From NCBI GenBank assembly GCA_902802515.1, contig CADCMM010000033.1, forward strand, positions 1 through 32,406: 32,406 bases of DNA, read 5' to 3'. Source of the DNA: an uncultured Lachnospiraceae bacterium. GTDB taxonomy: Bacteria; Bacillota; Clostridia; Lachnospirales; Lachnospiraceae. Positions 1 to 7,711 of this stretch are shown piece after piece. The translations under genes were made by a program, and so were the position numbers. Numbering within the stretch: position 1 is the stretch's first letter; every line of letters starts with the position of its first letter. The notes below the pieces were generated by a model. The model saw only the letters and a program-made list of their open reading frames with translations, was not told the origin of the DNA and searched no databases.

Positions 1-130
1 AAACCTATCTGCACGCCGCTCAAATGCGATTAAGCCGTATGCATTTTCGCGGCGGCAAGGTTTTGGCAAGAGTTCACTCGCACGACGATCGTTTTGTGTG
101 CAAGCATACTGTCCGCAATCCAAAGCGTTA
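1..130. repeat. Left copy of the 130-bp terminal direct repeat
   Basis: This stretch matches 32277-32406 in the same orientation with about six differences. Five of the six fall in 31-37, the loop of a hairpin whose arms are 14-19 with 49-54 (cgccgc/gcggcg) and 22-27 with 41-46 (aaatgc/gcattt). The sixth is at position 100. Changes confined to a loop suggest that the fold is conserved. The element may start before the window, so its true length is unknown. A small open frame crosses it but has no convincing ribosome binding site and no recognisable protein. Confidence 0.85.
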
Positions 131-523
131 CGGCGTGGCTTGTGAAGGAATAATGTCTGATAAAAACGATTGGTTTCTGACTGAGCTTTGCAAGTTACGT
201 GCTCGGACGAGGAGCAAACGCTTTTATCGCGAACGATGTCCGAGCAAATGTAATGCAGCAAAGTGAAGGTCGGAAACTATGTTTTCAGCAGACATTATTC
301 CTTACAAGCCGTCATTACATAGTGGGTGTTCCGAAATTATGCCTTTTGGGACGACTAAGGAAGTCGTCCCAAAATCCGCCTGCCGGCGGATACGCCCCTT
401 CGGGCCTAGGCGAGTACGATTAGGAAACACTTGATGTCAATTTGGAGTCTTTTGGGGATTGACAACGGATCATTTATCTGATTACCTGATATTGATATAT
501 ATTTACAGGAAGGATTTGATTGA
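131..523. other. Non-coding stretch with structured repeats and LuxR leader
   Basis: No credible gene is seen. A hairpin joins gctcggac at 201-208 with gtccgagc at 238-245. The 86-bp hairpin element occupies 320-405. The remainder, 406-523, is the leader of the membrane LuxR gene. It holds a TTGACA at 459-464, but no clear -10 box at the right distance, so no promoter is called. Confidence 0.5.
320..405 (+). repeat. 86-bp multi-hairpin repeat, left copy
   Basis: The element contains a perfect 13-bp hairpin (344-356 with 362-374, loop aagga). It is followed by a 6-bp hairpin (375-380 with 385-390, loop tgcc) and a GC-rich tail. The reverse complement occurs at 32126-32212 with one single-base indel and few substitutions. 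It lies upstream of the LuxR gene here and downstream of the DUF4364 gene at the other end. No run of T follows the left copy, so it is not a typical terminator in this orientation. It looks like a dispersed REP- or MITE-like element. Confidence 0.85.
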
Positions 524-1942
524 ATGAAAAATTGGCGCCAACGATTACATTCTGGCAGTTTCATCTGCACACTTTGGGTAGCCCTTTGCTTTTTTGTAAC
601 GTCAGCAGTCTACCTCTCATGGGTAAACCGGCTTGTGTTTCTGACAGGAAACACGGCGACAGATTGGCTTAGTCTGGTGGTTGGATACCTGTTTCAGGCA
701 GCAGGGGCGGGCATCGCCATTCTATTGCTCTGCCGCAATCCCTACACAGATTTCAGACGCTTCTATACGCCTGCTGTACTGCTGTTAGCGGCAGTTTCGG
801 TTCCCTCTCTTCTCGGCGTTACTCCGACAGGTGTGGTTTTCTTCGGTTTTATGATGAACCTGCTCTGCGGTAACATCGCCGGATTTTATCTATATGCCAT
901 CGTCAGAATCGCCAATGCCTCCCACCTCAGTCTCGTGTTCGGTGGAGGTTACGCCATCTCCACAACGGCTGTAGGATTGCTTGCACTGATCGGGAAAGGT
1001 AATTTACTGCACAGCGGCTACGCTCTGCTGATCTATATTTCGCTTTCCGTCATGATTGTTCTGATTACCTCCCGCCTTAATCTGTTTCACATAGAAGCAG
1101 AGGAGATGACTGTTTCTTCACAGAAACCGGCGGTGGTAATGCCGGGAAAAGATCTGGTTCAGGTCTGTATAGTTGTCATACTGCTCAGCACGGTCAAGAA
1201 CCTGGGCTTTGGCTTTCCCTCCGCAGACATTGAGGCGGGACTGATTCCTGAATTATCCAGGATCCCCTATGCCATCGGGTTAACCGTGGCAGGCTTAATT
1301 AATGACAAAAAGCGAAAAAATGGTATGTTCTGCACCATAGCAGCGTTGATCATACCCTTCATTATGCTGGATCTGACCAGCGAATCTCTGCCCAGCACGA
1401 TCTGTTGGTGCCTGGATTATCTATTTTTTGGATTCTTCTCTGTGTTCCGCACGGTTCTCTTTCTGGATATTGCCAGGCAGACCAGACACTGGGAATGGGC
1501 TCCCCTGGGATTGCTGATGGGACGGTTGGGTGATATGGCGGGTACGGGCATCAACCTATTACTTGCAAACCACAGACTTGTCCTGATCTCTGTAACAGCG
1601 CTGCTGTTCTTTCCTACAGTGTTCCTATTCTTGCGCCTATATCTGAAATTTTATGAACCGGAAGTGGTAACGCAGCGCAGTGAGCAGGAAGTTTTCGAGA
1701 CTTTCTGTCTGCACAACGATCTTTCCTCACGGGAGCGGGAAGTATTTCGCATGGTAATCAGTGATTGTTCCAATCGGGAAATTGCAGAGGCTCTATTCGT
1801 CACGGAGAGCACTGTGAAATATCACGTACGCAATGTATTACAAAAAACGGGCTGCAAAAATCGGAGTGAATTGAAAAAGAAATATACGGTCGCATTGTAT
1901 CCGCAAATACGTCAACAGGAAAAAAATTCCCTCCGCATATAA
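524..1942 (+). CDS. Membrane-anchored LuxR-family transcriptional regulator
   Basis: This 472-residue protein has two parts. Residues about 14-385 form roughly 11-12 hydrophobic segments resembling a major-facilitator-type membrane domain. Residues about 400-455 form a LuxR/FixJ helix-turn-helix with the typical LSSREREVF start and the NREIAEALFVTESTVKYHV recognition region. Membrane-domain LuxR regulators of this build are known, chiefly from Eggerthella-like actinobacteria, and most lack a known ligand. The start is supported by an AGGAAGGA ribosome binding site about 10 bases upstream. The gene is convergent with the alpha-glucosidase and sits next to a structured repeat. The family call is solid; the signal sensed and the target genes are unknown. 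Confidence 0.85.
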   Translation: MKNWRQRLHSGSFICTLWVALCFFVTSAVYLSWVNRLVFLTGNTATDWLSLVVGYLFQAAGAGIAILLLCRNPYTDFRRFYTPAVLLLAAVSVPSLLGVTPTGVVFFGFMMNLLCGNIAGFYLYAIVRIANASHLSLVFGGGYAISTTAVGLLALIGKGNLLHSGYALLIYISLSVMIVLITSRLNLFHIEAEEMTVSSQKPAVVMPGKDLVQVCIVVILLSTVKNLGFGFPSADIEAGLIPELSRIPYAIGLTVAGLINDKKRKNGMFCTIAALIIPFIMLDLTSESLPSTICWCLDYLFFGFFSVFRTVLFLDIARQTRHWEWAPLGLLMGRLGDMAGTGINLLLANHRLVLISVTALLFFPTVFLFLRLYLKFYEPEVVTQRSEQEVFETFCLHNDLSSREREVFRMVISDCSNREIAEALFVTESTVKYHVRNVLQKTGCKNRSELKKKYTVALYPQIRQQEKNSLRI

Positions 1943-2063
1943 CCGGAGCGGTTCACAAGACAGTTATCAATATCGGATATGTTTTTCGGCAACGATCCGT
2001 CAGTCTTTGAACAGATACAGCTGTTCGTGGTAATACCTATAAAGGACGAATCCCCGGGGTCCT

Positions 2064-4055
2064 CTACACCTTTAGCAGCCGGATATGTCCTTCCAGGACA
2101 GCCGCTGCGCTCACTCCGTCGTCATCATACAGTTCGTAATCCGCTCCCTGCGGCGCGAAATGATACAGTTTCAGGTTCTCCCAATCCACCTGATCCACAC
2201 ATTCTCCGCCATCTGCCAATGGGAGTATGTGGCCTTTTTTCACGAAAAGCACCACTTCATTCAATCCGATCTCCAGATAATGATGTCCCTTTTCCAGCAC
2301 TTTCTCTTCTGCAAGTTCGGTGCCCGAAAAGCGCAGCATCTTCATCTCTTCCGGCAGATACACCACACGGCCCGCAGCATTCTGCTCATATACCGGCGCT
2401 ATCATAATACTCTCACCGATCAGCATTTGATCCTCCGTGCGCACCGCAATGGTATCCTCCGGCCATTCAAATCCCAGCGGTCGTCCGTACATCTCATTTT
2501 TCAGAGCCGCCTTCATAAACTCACTGTAGATATAAGGCAGCAGACGGTAGCGCAGACCGATAATGCCTCTTGCTGCCGCCATATTATCCCAAAGGTAAGC
2601 CTCCTGTCTTCTCGTCCCGTTGGCGGAATGATTCCGCATGAGCGGCATAAAGATCCCAAGAGCCAGCCAGCGCAGCACCAGATCTTCGGTGGCATCTGAG
2701 CCAAATCCCCCAATATCCGCGCCTGTGTAAAGAAACCCGCACATATTCAGAGACGGCAGCATTTTCAGATTCATCAACAGATGGGACCACCAGGATCTGT
2801 TATCTCCCATCCACACGCCGCTGTAGCGGTGCATCCCGATATAAGAAGAACGGGAAAACATCAGGATACGTTTCCCCGGCGCCAGCTCTTCAAAAGCTTC
2901 CGACGCAGATCTTGTCATATAATATCCAAATAGGTTGTGTACCTTGTCATGACAGATCTTCTTGCCTCTGAAATTATGGTAGAAGCTCCGATAATCCTCA
3001 GGATTGTTGGCAACCGACCTCACCAGATCCTGAAATTGGAAAAATGTATTTACATCGAGATTTGTCGATTTATAGGTTTCCAACTGTTCAAATATTTTTT
3101 TCAGGCGATTCTCGGAGTAAAAAATAGCCGGTTCATTCATATCATTCCAGAAGCCTTCAATGCCTTTTTCCAGCAGGAACTGATACTTTCGTCCAAACCA
3201 TCGGCGCGCCTTTTCATTTAACATATCCGGAAAATGACATTTGCCGGGCCAGACCCCAACCACGAAATCATTGCCCTCCGCGTCCTTACAGAAGTAATTG
3301 TTGACCACACCTTCCTCGTAGATATCGTAGCCCTTTTCCACCTTCACGCCGCCGTCGATGATAGGTACCAGGCGGATTCCCTGCTGCCGCATTTCCTCCA
3401 CCAGTTCTTCAAAATCCGGAAATGTCTCCCGGTCAATAGTAAAGTCTTTATACCGCTCCATATAATCAATGTCCAGATAGATCATATCAATAGGAATATG
3501 ATTCTCCCTGTGCCCTCTGGCAACCTCCCGAACCTCCTGGGCAGTGAAGTAGCTCCAACGGCACTGGCCGAAGCCGAAGGCCCACTTTGGGGGCAGATAA
3601 CTTGGACCGATCAGAGAACGAAATTCCCCCACGATTTCCTCCGGTGTTTCGCACTCCAGCACATACAGTTCATAATCGGGCTGTGTCAGGGTGATTTTCA
3701 TCTCGTCAAAATGCGTGTAGCCAATATCAAAGGTCACATTTGCCGGCGTATCCAGAAACACGCCAAAGCAACGTTCTTTTCCGCAGACGATCAGAAAATT
3801 GTGAGCGCCGTACAGGGATCTGGTATCCTCCTGGTGAAACGGGTTGTCCGTGCAGTTGCTCTCATAAATCCAGCCCCGCTTATTGATCCCCCGAACATTT
3901 TCGCCAAGTCCATATACAATGTCCTCCGGCTCCAGCTTATAGGAAAACCCCTGCTGCGTGACACTAAGGTACGGAATCTTTTCTTCCGACATCTGCACTT
4001 TGTTCAGGATCGCTTCTGTTTCCAGGGGATTGCCCACCACAAATCGTTTTATCAT
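2064..4055 (-). CDS. GH31 alpha-glucosidase, probably isomaltase-like
   Basis: This 663-residue glycoside hydrolase family 31 enzyme has no signal peptide, so it is cytoplasmic. It carries the signature WNDMNEP with the nucleophile at Asp305, and MGDNRSWW with the likely acid/base at Asp418. From memory, length and sequence follow the Blautia obeum alpha-glucosidase Ro-alphaG1. In that enzyme a Trp in the RWGY segment favours alpha-1,6 over alpha-1,4 linkages. The matching Trp167 is kept here (GQCRWSYF), so activity on isomaltose-type sugars is inferred. The start has a GGAGG/AAAGGA site just upstream. It lies 43 bases after the second small Cys-rich gene and is probably co-transcribed with both. 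Confidence 0.93.
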   Translation of the reverse strand: MIKRFVVGNPLETEAILNKVQMSEEKIPYLSVTQQGFSYKLEPEDIVYGLGENVRGINKRGWIYESNCTDNPFHQEDTRSLYGAHNFLIVCGKERCFGVFLDTPANVTFDIGYTHFDEMKITLTQPDYELYVLECETPEEIVGEFRSLIGPSYLPPKWAFGFGQCRWSYFTAQEVREVARGHRENHIPIDMIYLDIDYMERYKDFTIDRETFPDFEELVEEMRQQGIRLVPIIDGGVKVEKGYDIYEEGVVNNYFCKDAEGNDFVVGVWPGKCHFPDMLNEKARRWFGRKYQFLLEKGIEGFWNDMNEPAIFYSENRLKKIFEQLETYKSTNLDVNTFFQFQDLVRSVANNPEDYRSFYHNFRGKKICHDKVHNLFGYYMTRSASEAFEELAPGKRILMFSRSSYIGMHRYSGVWMGDNRSWWSHLLMNLKMLPSLNMCGFLYTGADIGGFGSDATEDLVLRWLALGIFMPLMRNHSANGTRRQEAYLWDNMAAARGIIGLRYRLLPYIYSEFMKAALKNEMYGRPLGFEWPEDTIAVRTEDQMLIGESIMIAPVYEQNAAGRVVYLPEEMKMLRFSGTELAEEKVLEKGHHYLEIGLNEVVLFVKKGHILPLADGGECVDQVDWENLKLYHFAPQGADYELYDDDGVSAAAVLEGHIRLLKV

Positions 4056-4098
4056 AATTATCCTTTTACACCTCCATCCATTACTCCGGCCTTGAAAT

Positions 4099-4320
4099 CT
4101 ATCTCACCAACCCGGAATTGCTCCGGTATTCCATATTTAATTCCCGCAATTCCTTTTCCCCATTTATATAAGGTTCGTAAAATGCGTCCACACTCCCCCC
4201 GCCCAGATTATCACAGCCATTACAAAAATCGCAGGCGCCGCCGCACTGGGACAGCCCCTGGCTGACAATCTGAATCCGTTCTTCTCTTGTGGTATCTTTT
4301 ATCAAAAGTGATTTCACCAT
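4099..4320 (-). CDS. Small Cys-rich protein B (CX3CX2CX2C)
   Basis: This 73-residue protein is not a family I can name. It holds CGGACDFCNGC (Cys-X3-Cys-X2-Cys-X2-Cys), preceded by the helical segment TREERIQIVSQGL. It ends in an acidic/aromatic tail, YINGEKELRELNMEYR. The neighbour at 4323-4517 has the same cysteine spacing, the same EER lead-in and a similar tail, so the two are tandem paralogues. The start is supported by GGGAGG about 10 bases upstream and follows the previous stop by two bases. Four closely spaced cysteines suggest a metal or Fe-S site. There is no signal peptide or leader-like GG site, which argues against a secreted peptide. Confidence 0.72.
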   Translation of the reverse strand: MVKSLLIKDTTREERIQIVSQGLSQCGGACDFCNGCDNLGGGSVDAFYEPYINGEKELRELNMEYRSNSGLVR

Positions 4321-4322
4321 AT

Positions 4323-4517
4323 TTATCTAAACCTCCCCACAACATCCTGAAATTCTGTCTGTCCCTCGACATAGTCCGAAAACGCACTCTCCGGATCTTT
4401 TCCGCGAAATACGGAACAGATACCGCAGCTGTCGCAGTCTGCAATGCATTTATACTGTTCACGAATATAGGACAATCTTTCTTCTTTTGTAGATGAATGG
4501 ATTTCCGGCGGTCTCAT
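4323..4517 (-). CDS. Small Cys-rich protein A (CX3CX2CX2C)
   Basis: This 64-residue protein is paralogous to the next gene. It contains STKEERLSYIREQYKC and CIADCDSCGIC (Cys-X3-Cys-X2-Cys-X2-Cys), then a tail, AFSDYVEGQTEFQD, matching the AFYEPYINGEKEL tail of the paralogue. I chose the internal ATG at 4517 because AAAGGAG lies eight bases upstream; a longer frame to 4571 would run into the upstream 65-bp repeat. The ribosome binding site abuts the edge of that repeat (4532). Function is unknown; a metal-binding or Fe-S role is inferred only from cysteine spacing. Confidence 0.72.
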   Translation of the reverse strand: MRPPEIHSSTKEERLSYIREQYKCIADCDSCGICSVFRGKDPESAFSDYVEGQTEFQDVVGRFR

Positions 4518-4531
4518 TAAATTTCTCCTTT

Positions 4532-4596
4532 CTTCGCACATTCTTCGACGTGGAAAGAACTGCCTCCGCAAGTAAACTTGCCCGGCCCTTCTTTCC
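4532..4596. repeat. 65-bp direct repeat, copy 1 (truncated hairpin element)
   Basis: This copy is identical to 4682-4746. It lacks the closing hairpin arm that follows copy 2, so it looks like a truncated copy. It lies directly upstream of the ribosome binding site of small Cys-rich gene A. Confidence 0.9.
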
Positions 4597-4615
4597 TCTT
4601 ATTTTCACCATACAT

Positions 4616-4671
4616 GCCGCAGACCCGTCAGCTTCGCTGACTTTCGCGGCTTTACCGCTTTCGTCTGCGGC
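4616..4671. repeat. Nested hairpin between the 65-bp repeats
   Basis: The arms gccgcagac (4616-4624) and gtctgcggc (4663-4671) pair perfectly over 9 bp. They enclose a smaller hairpin, gtcagc-ttc-gctgac. No T run follows, so a terminator role is not supported. Confidence 0.7.
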
Positions 4672-4681
4672 TGAATGTGCG

Positions 4682-4764
4682 CTTCGCACATTCTTCGACG
4701 TGGAAAGAACTGCCTCCGCAAGTAAACTTGCCCGGCCCTTCTTTCCACGTCGTGTATGGCGAAG
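4682..4764. repeat. 65-bp repeat, copy 2, completing an inverted-repeat element
   Basis: The 65-bp unit (4682-4746) repeats copy 1 exactly. Here it continues so that cgacgtggaaagaa (4696-4709) pairs perfectly with ttctttccacgtcg (4739-4752), with outer arms cttcgc (4682-4687) and gcgaag (4759-4764). The whole looks like a small MITE or REP-like unit placed just after the serine acetyltransferase stop. Confidence 0.8.
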
Positions 4765-4767
4765 TTT

Positions 4768-5775
4768 TTAAATCACATAGTACCACACGTCGCTGCTCTC
4801 AGTATCTACCGCAGTCAACTGTTTCTTGTCCTTGTCGAACCGCAGTTCCTGGTTTTTCACGCTGACTCTGGTACCTGCTTCAACGGAACTGGTAATGAAC
4901 ACGTTACCTCCTATGATAGAATCTCTTCCGATCACAGTCTCACCGCCCAAAATGGAAGCTCCGGAATAAATAGTGACATTGTCCTCAATGGTGGGATGAC
5001 GTTTCTTATTCTGGAGTTTTCTTCCGCCTCTGGTGGAAAGAGCCCCCAGCGTAACCCCCTGATATACCTTTACATGTTCCCCTATCTCGGTGGTTTCTCC
5101 GATTACGATGCCGGTTCCATGGTCAATGAAGAAATATTTTCCGATGGTGGCGCCCGGATTGATATCGATTCCTGTCTGTGTATGGGCATATTCCGTCATA
5201 ATACGGGGAAGCATAGGCACTTCCATCCGATACAGTTCATGGGCCATCCGGTATACTGTGATAGCATAAAAGCCCGGATAGCACAAAATGATCTCGTCAC
5301 GGTTTTCCGCAGCCGGATCGCCGTCAAAAAACGCTTCCAGGTCGGTATCCAGATATTCACGTATGACAGGAATCCTACGGAAAAATTCAATGGTGATCTT
5401 TTCTGCCTTATCCTCGATATCCTGAATTTCTTCGTCAGAGAGCAGTTCATCCGCCTCCGACTGTACCAGGACTATTTCATCAAAGCGTTCTTTCAGCTGT
5501 TCTCTTTTTAAAGAATTTGCAACCTGTTTACTAAGATGATAAGCAATATCCTCCATAGTGATCGTCAGATGATTGCGTATCTCATAATACCGATACGTCC
5601 TGTCCTTGAAATATCCGGGATAGACCACCTGAAACAGCCGATCCGTGATTCCATTAATGATCTTTTTATCCGGTTCGCTAAGGGCATTCATGCTGTCAAT
5701 GGGACGGTTTTTCCCATAATCCTTCATGATTCCGCAAATGGTTTCCTGTATATTCACCGAAATATAATTCTTCAT
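4768..5775 (-). CDS. Serine O-acetyltransferase, long EpsC/CysE type
   Basis: This 335-residue enzyme would acetylate L-serine with acetyl-CoA to O-acetylserine, the first step of cysteine synthesis. The N-terminal half is helical. From about residue 200 the left-handed beta-helix hexapeptide repeats follow ([31 protein letters not shown]). The catalytic-region DHGTG (His219) is present. The residue that is His in the DIHP motif of E. coli CysE (His158) is Asn206 here (DINPGA), which deserves checking. The start has CGGAGG seven bases upstream. The gene follows pyrD by 19 bases and is probably read through from the pyr operon. The family is certain; full activity is less so. Confidence 0.9.
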   Translation of the reverse strand: MKNYISVNIQETICGIMKDYGKNRPIDSMNALSEPDKKIINGITDRLFQVVYPGYFKDRTYRYYEIRNHLTITMEDIAYHLSKQVANSLKREQLKERFDEIVLVQSEADELLSDEEIQDIEDKAEKITIEFFRRIPVIREYLDTDLEAFFDGDPAAENRDEIILCYPGFYAITVYRMAHELYRMEVPMLPRIMTEYAHTQTGIDINPGATIGKYFFIDHGTGIVIGETTEIGEHVKVYQGVTLGALSTRGGRKLQNKKRHPTIEDNVTIYSGASILGGETVIGRDSIIGGNVFITSSVEAGTRVSVKNQELRFDKDKKQLTAVDTESSDVWYYVI

Positions 5776-5794
5776 GTCAACCTCCGAATTTTTC

Positions 5795-6703
5795 TCATTT
5801 CACACATCCGATCAATTCTCTGATATCCGACACCTGATATCTTCTCATGTAATCCTCAATTCCATCGATGACTTCCAGTGTGGTCATGGGATTATGGAAG
5901 TTGGCTGTCCCGACAGACACCGCTGTAGCGCCCGCCAGAATAAATTCCAGAGCATCCTGGGCACAGGTGACGCCCCCCATACCGATGATGGGCAGCGATA
6001 CCGTCTGGGCGGTCTGATATACCATGCGCACCGCGATGGGTTTGATTGCCGGACCTGACACTCCTCCGGTTTTGTTGGCCAGGGCGAAAGTGCGCCTGTG
6101 AACGTCGATCTTCATCCCGGTCAGGGTATTGATCAGGGAAAGAGCATCCGCTCCCCCCGCCTCGGCTGCCCGGGCAGTCTCTGTGATATCCGTCACATTG
6201 GGGCTCAATTTCATAATGACCGGCTGCTTTGCCCGCTTTTTGATTTCTGCAGTGATGGCCTCCACTGCTTTCGGGTTCTGGCCGAAAGCAATGCCGCCCT
6301 CTTTCACGTTAGGGCAGGATATATTGATCTCCAGCAGATCCACCGGTTCCTCTGCCAGCCGTTCCACAACCTCACAATAATCCTCCGTACTCTTTCCGCA
6401 GACATTCACGATTACCTTCGTATCATAGTTTTGCAGGAACGGCAGATCCCGGCGGACAAAAGTGTCGATCCCGGGATTCTGCAGGCCGATGGCATTCATC
6501 ATGCCCCCGCAGGTCTCCGCAATGCGGGGAGTAGGATTTCCCGGCCAGGGCACGTTAGCTACGCCTTTGGTCACCACCGCTCCCAGTCGATTCAAATCCA
6601 CAAATTCACTATATTCCATACCGGAGCCAAATGTTCCGGAGGCTGTCATCACCGGATTTTTTAATTCTACTCCGGCGATGGTCACTTTCGTACTGATTTC
6701 CAT
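5795..6703 (-). CDS. pyrD: Dihydroorotate dehydrogenase B, catalytic subunit
   Basis: PyrD (class 1B) oxidises dihydroorotate to orotate with FMN and passes electrons to PyrK and NAD+. Visible motifs are ASGTFGSG near residue 21, [12 protein letters not shown] with the catalytic Cys near residue 130, and the C-terminal GMGGV and AGATAVSVG phosphate-binding loops. From 6703 the protein is 302 residues, normal for the family, and starts in line with it ([17 protein letters not shown]). Upstream in-frame ATGs exist at 6730 and at 6778/6775; the one at 6778 overlaps the pyrK stop as ATGA. The stretch between 6703 and 6778 carries a transposon scar, so the true start is uncertain. Confidence 0.93.
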   Translation of the reverse strand: MEISTKVTIAGVELKNPVMTASGTFGSGMEYSEFVDLNRLGAVVTKGVANVPWPGNPTPRIAETCGGMMNAIGLQNPGIDTFVRRDLPFLQNYDTKVIVNVCGKSTEDYCEVVERLAEEPVDLLEINISCPNVKEGGIAFGQNPKAVEAITAEIKKRAKQPVIMKLSPNVTDITETARAAEAGGADALSLINTLTGMKIDVHRRTFALANKTGGVSGPAIKPIAVRMVYQTAQTVSLPIIGMGGVTCAQDALEFILAGATAVSVGTANFHNPMTTLEVIDGIEDYMRRYQVSDIRELIGCVK

Positions 6704-6737
6704 ATATCCGCTCGCTTTCCGTATCTGCATTTTTGAT

Positions 6738-6769
6738 TCACCGTTGTTACTATTCACGGCCTCACCGTT
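6738..6769. mobile_element. Solo MITE end with 8-bp target duplication
   Basis: Sixteen bases at 6746-6761 (gttactattcacggcc) equal the left terminal repeat of the complete MITE at 12822-12997. They are flanked on both sides by tcaccgtt (6738-6745 and 6762-6769), an 8-bp direct duplication like that of the complete element. The net gain is 24 bases, which keeps the reading frame of a long pyrD. This looks like a remnant of an insertion at the pyrK-pyrD junction. Confidence 0.8.
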
Positions 6770-6774
6770 CAGCA

Positions 6775-7554
6775 TCATACCTCTATCTCCGTGGATAAGA
6801 ATACCGGCCCTTCCTTGCACACCCGCTTATTCTTCACCTGAGAATGTTCATCTACTTCTTTCGACCGGCAGACACAGGCCAGACAGGCGCCGATACCGCA
6901 AGCCATCTTCTCCTCCATGGACAGCCAGCACTCGATCTGATTCTCTTCTGCCCAGGCTTTCAAAGCCCGCAGCATTGGAGTCGGTCCGCAGGCGTAAATG
7001 ACGTCTGCCGTCAGAGCATGTTCGCGAATGGCGTCCAGCACATTCCCCCTGGTACCGCAGCTCCCATCCTCCGTAGCAATAAAAACAGTTCCGCTGCGTT
7101 TGAGATCTTCCGTCAGAAACAGTTCATCCCGGTACCCCAGAACGATCTGCTTTTCCCCCTTTAGTTCCCTGGAAAGCTGCACCATTGGCGGGATGCCGAT
7201 CCCCCCTCCGATGAGAAATGCTTTCTTTCCCTCTTCCATTCTTTCCAGGGGAAAGCCATTTCCCAGAGGGCCCAGAATCTCCAATGTATCACCCTGTTCA
7301 TACCTGGAAAATTCTTCAGTTCCCTTTCCAGCCACACGGTACACGATCCGCAGGCGCCCGTTTTCGGCATTCACCTCACAGATACTGATGGGCCGCGGAA
7401 GCAATCTGCTTCCATCCTTACTGTATACGGAAATAAACTGCCCCGGTCTGGCTGCCTTTGCAATCTTCTGTGTCTGCAGCCACATACTGTAAATTCCGGT
7501 GCCAATCTTCTCCTGTTTTATAATTTCTGCCGTCTCTTTGTATTTTTCTGACAT
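6775..7554 (-). CDS. pyrK: Dihydroorotate dehydrogenase B, electron transfer subunit
   Basis: PyrK carries FAD and a 2Fe-2S cluster and moves electrons from PyrD to NAD+. The 259-residue protein shows the FAD-binding RPISIC motif near residue 54 and the nucleotide-binding IGGGIGIPPM near residue 115. The C-terminal cluster ligands are Cys219, Cys224, Cys227 and Cys246 (Cys-X4-Cys-X2-Cys-Xn-Cys). The start is backed by AAGGAG nine bases upstream. It stands between pyrF and pyrD, and its stop overlaps an alternative pyrD ATG. Confidence 0.95.
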   Translation of the reverse strand: MSEKYKETAEIIKQEKIGTGIYSMWLQTQKIAKAARPGQFISVYSKDGSRLLPRPISICEVNAENGRLRIVYRVAGKGTEEFSRYEQGDTLEILGPLGNGFPLERMEEGKKAFLIGGGIGIPPMVQLSRELKGEKQIVLGYRDELFLTEDLKRSGTVFIATEDGSCGTRGNVLDAIREHALTADVIYACGPTPMLRALKAWAEENQIECWLSMEEKMACGIGACLACVCRSKEVDEHSQVKNKRVCKEGPVFLSTEIEV

Positions 7555-7608
7555 GGAATCCGTCTCCTTGATTTCATGATTTCAAAAACACCTCGGCGTT
7601 CTTGCCGC

Positions 7609-7708
7609 GACGCGGTCGGATGCGTAGCATCCTTCCACTGACCGCGTCTGCGATCCGCCGGAGGCTGCACTTTCAGCAGGGGATTGTAACCCGCTGCTGA
7701 AAGTTGCA
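7609..7708. repeat. Hairpin array between pyrF and pyrK
   Basis: Three inverted repeats fill this gap. The arms 7609-7617 and 7640-7648 (gacgcggtc/gaccgcgtc) enclose ggatgc-gta-gcatcc. A longer imperfect hairpin, 7666-7708, has arms around ctttcagcag/ctgctgaaag. There is no T run on the minus strand, so this reads as an inserted structured repeat or an mRNA-stability element, not a terminator. Confidence 0.65.
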
Positions 7709-7711
7709 TCT

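Noticed and set aside
24..423. Two small open frames in the left repeat region
   Set aside because: They fall in hairpin repeats, lack ribosome sites and encode no recognisable protein.
3234..4265. Long open frame (343 codons) antisense to the GH31 gene
   Set aside because: It mirrors the codon bias of the strongly supported GH31 gene, has no ribosome site and no recognisable protein features.
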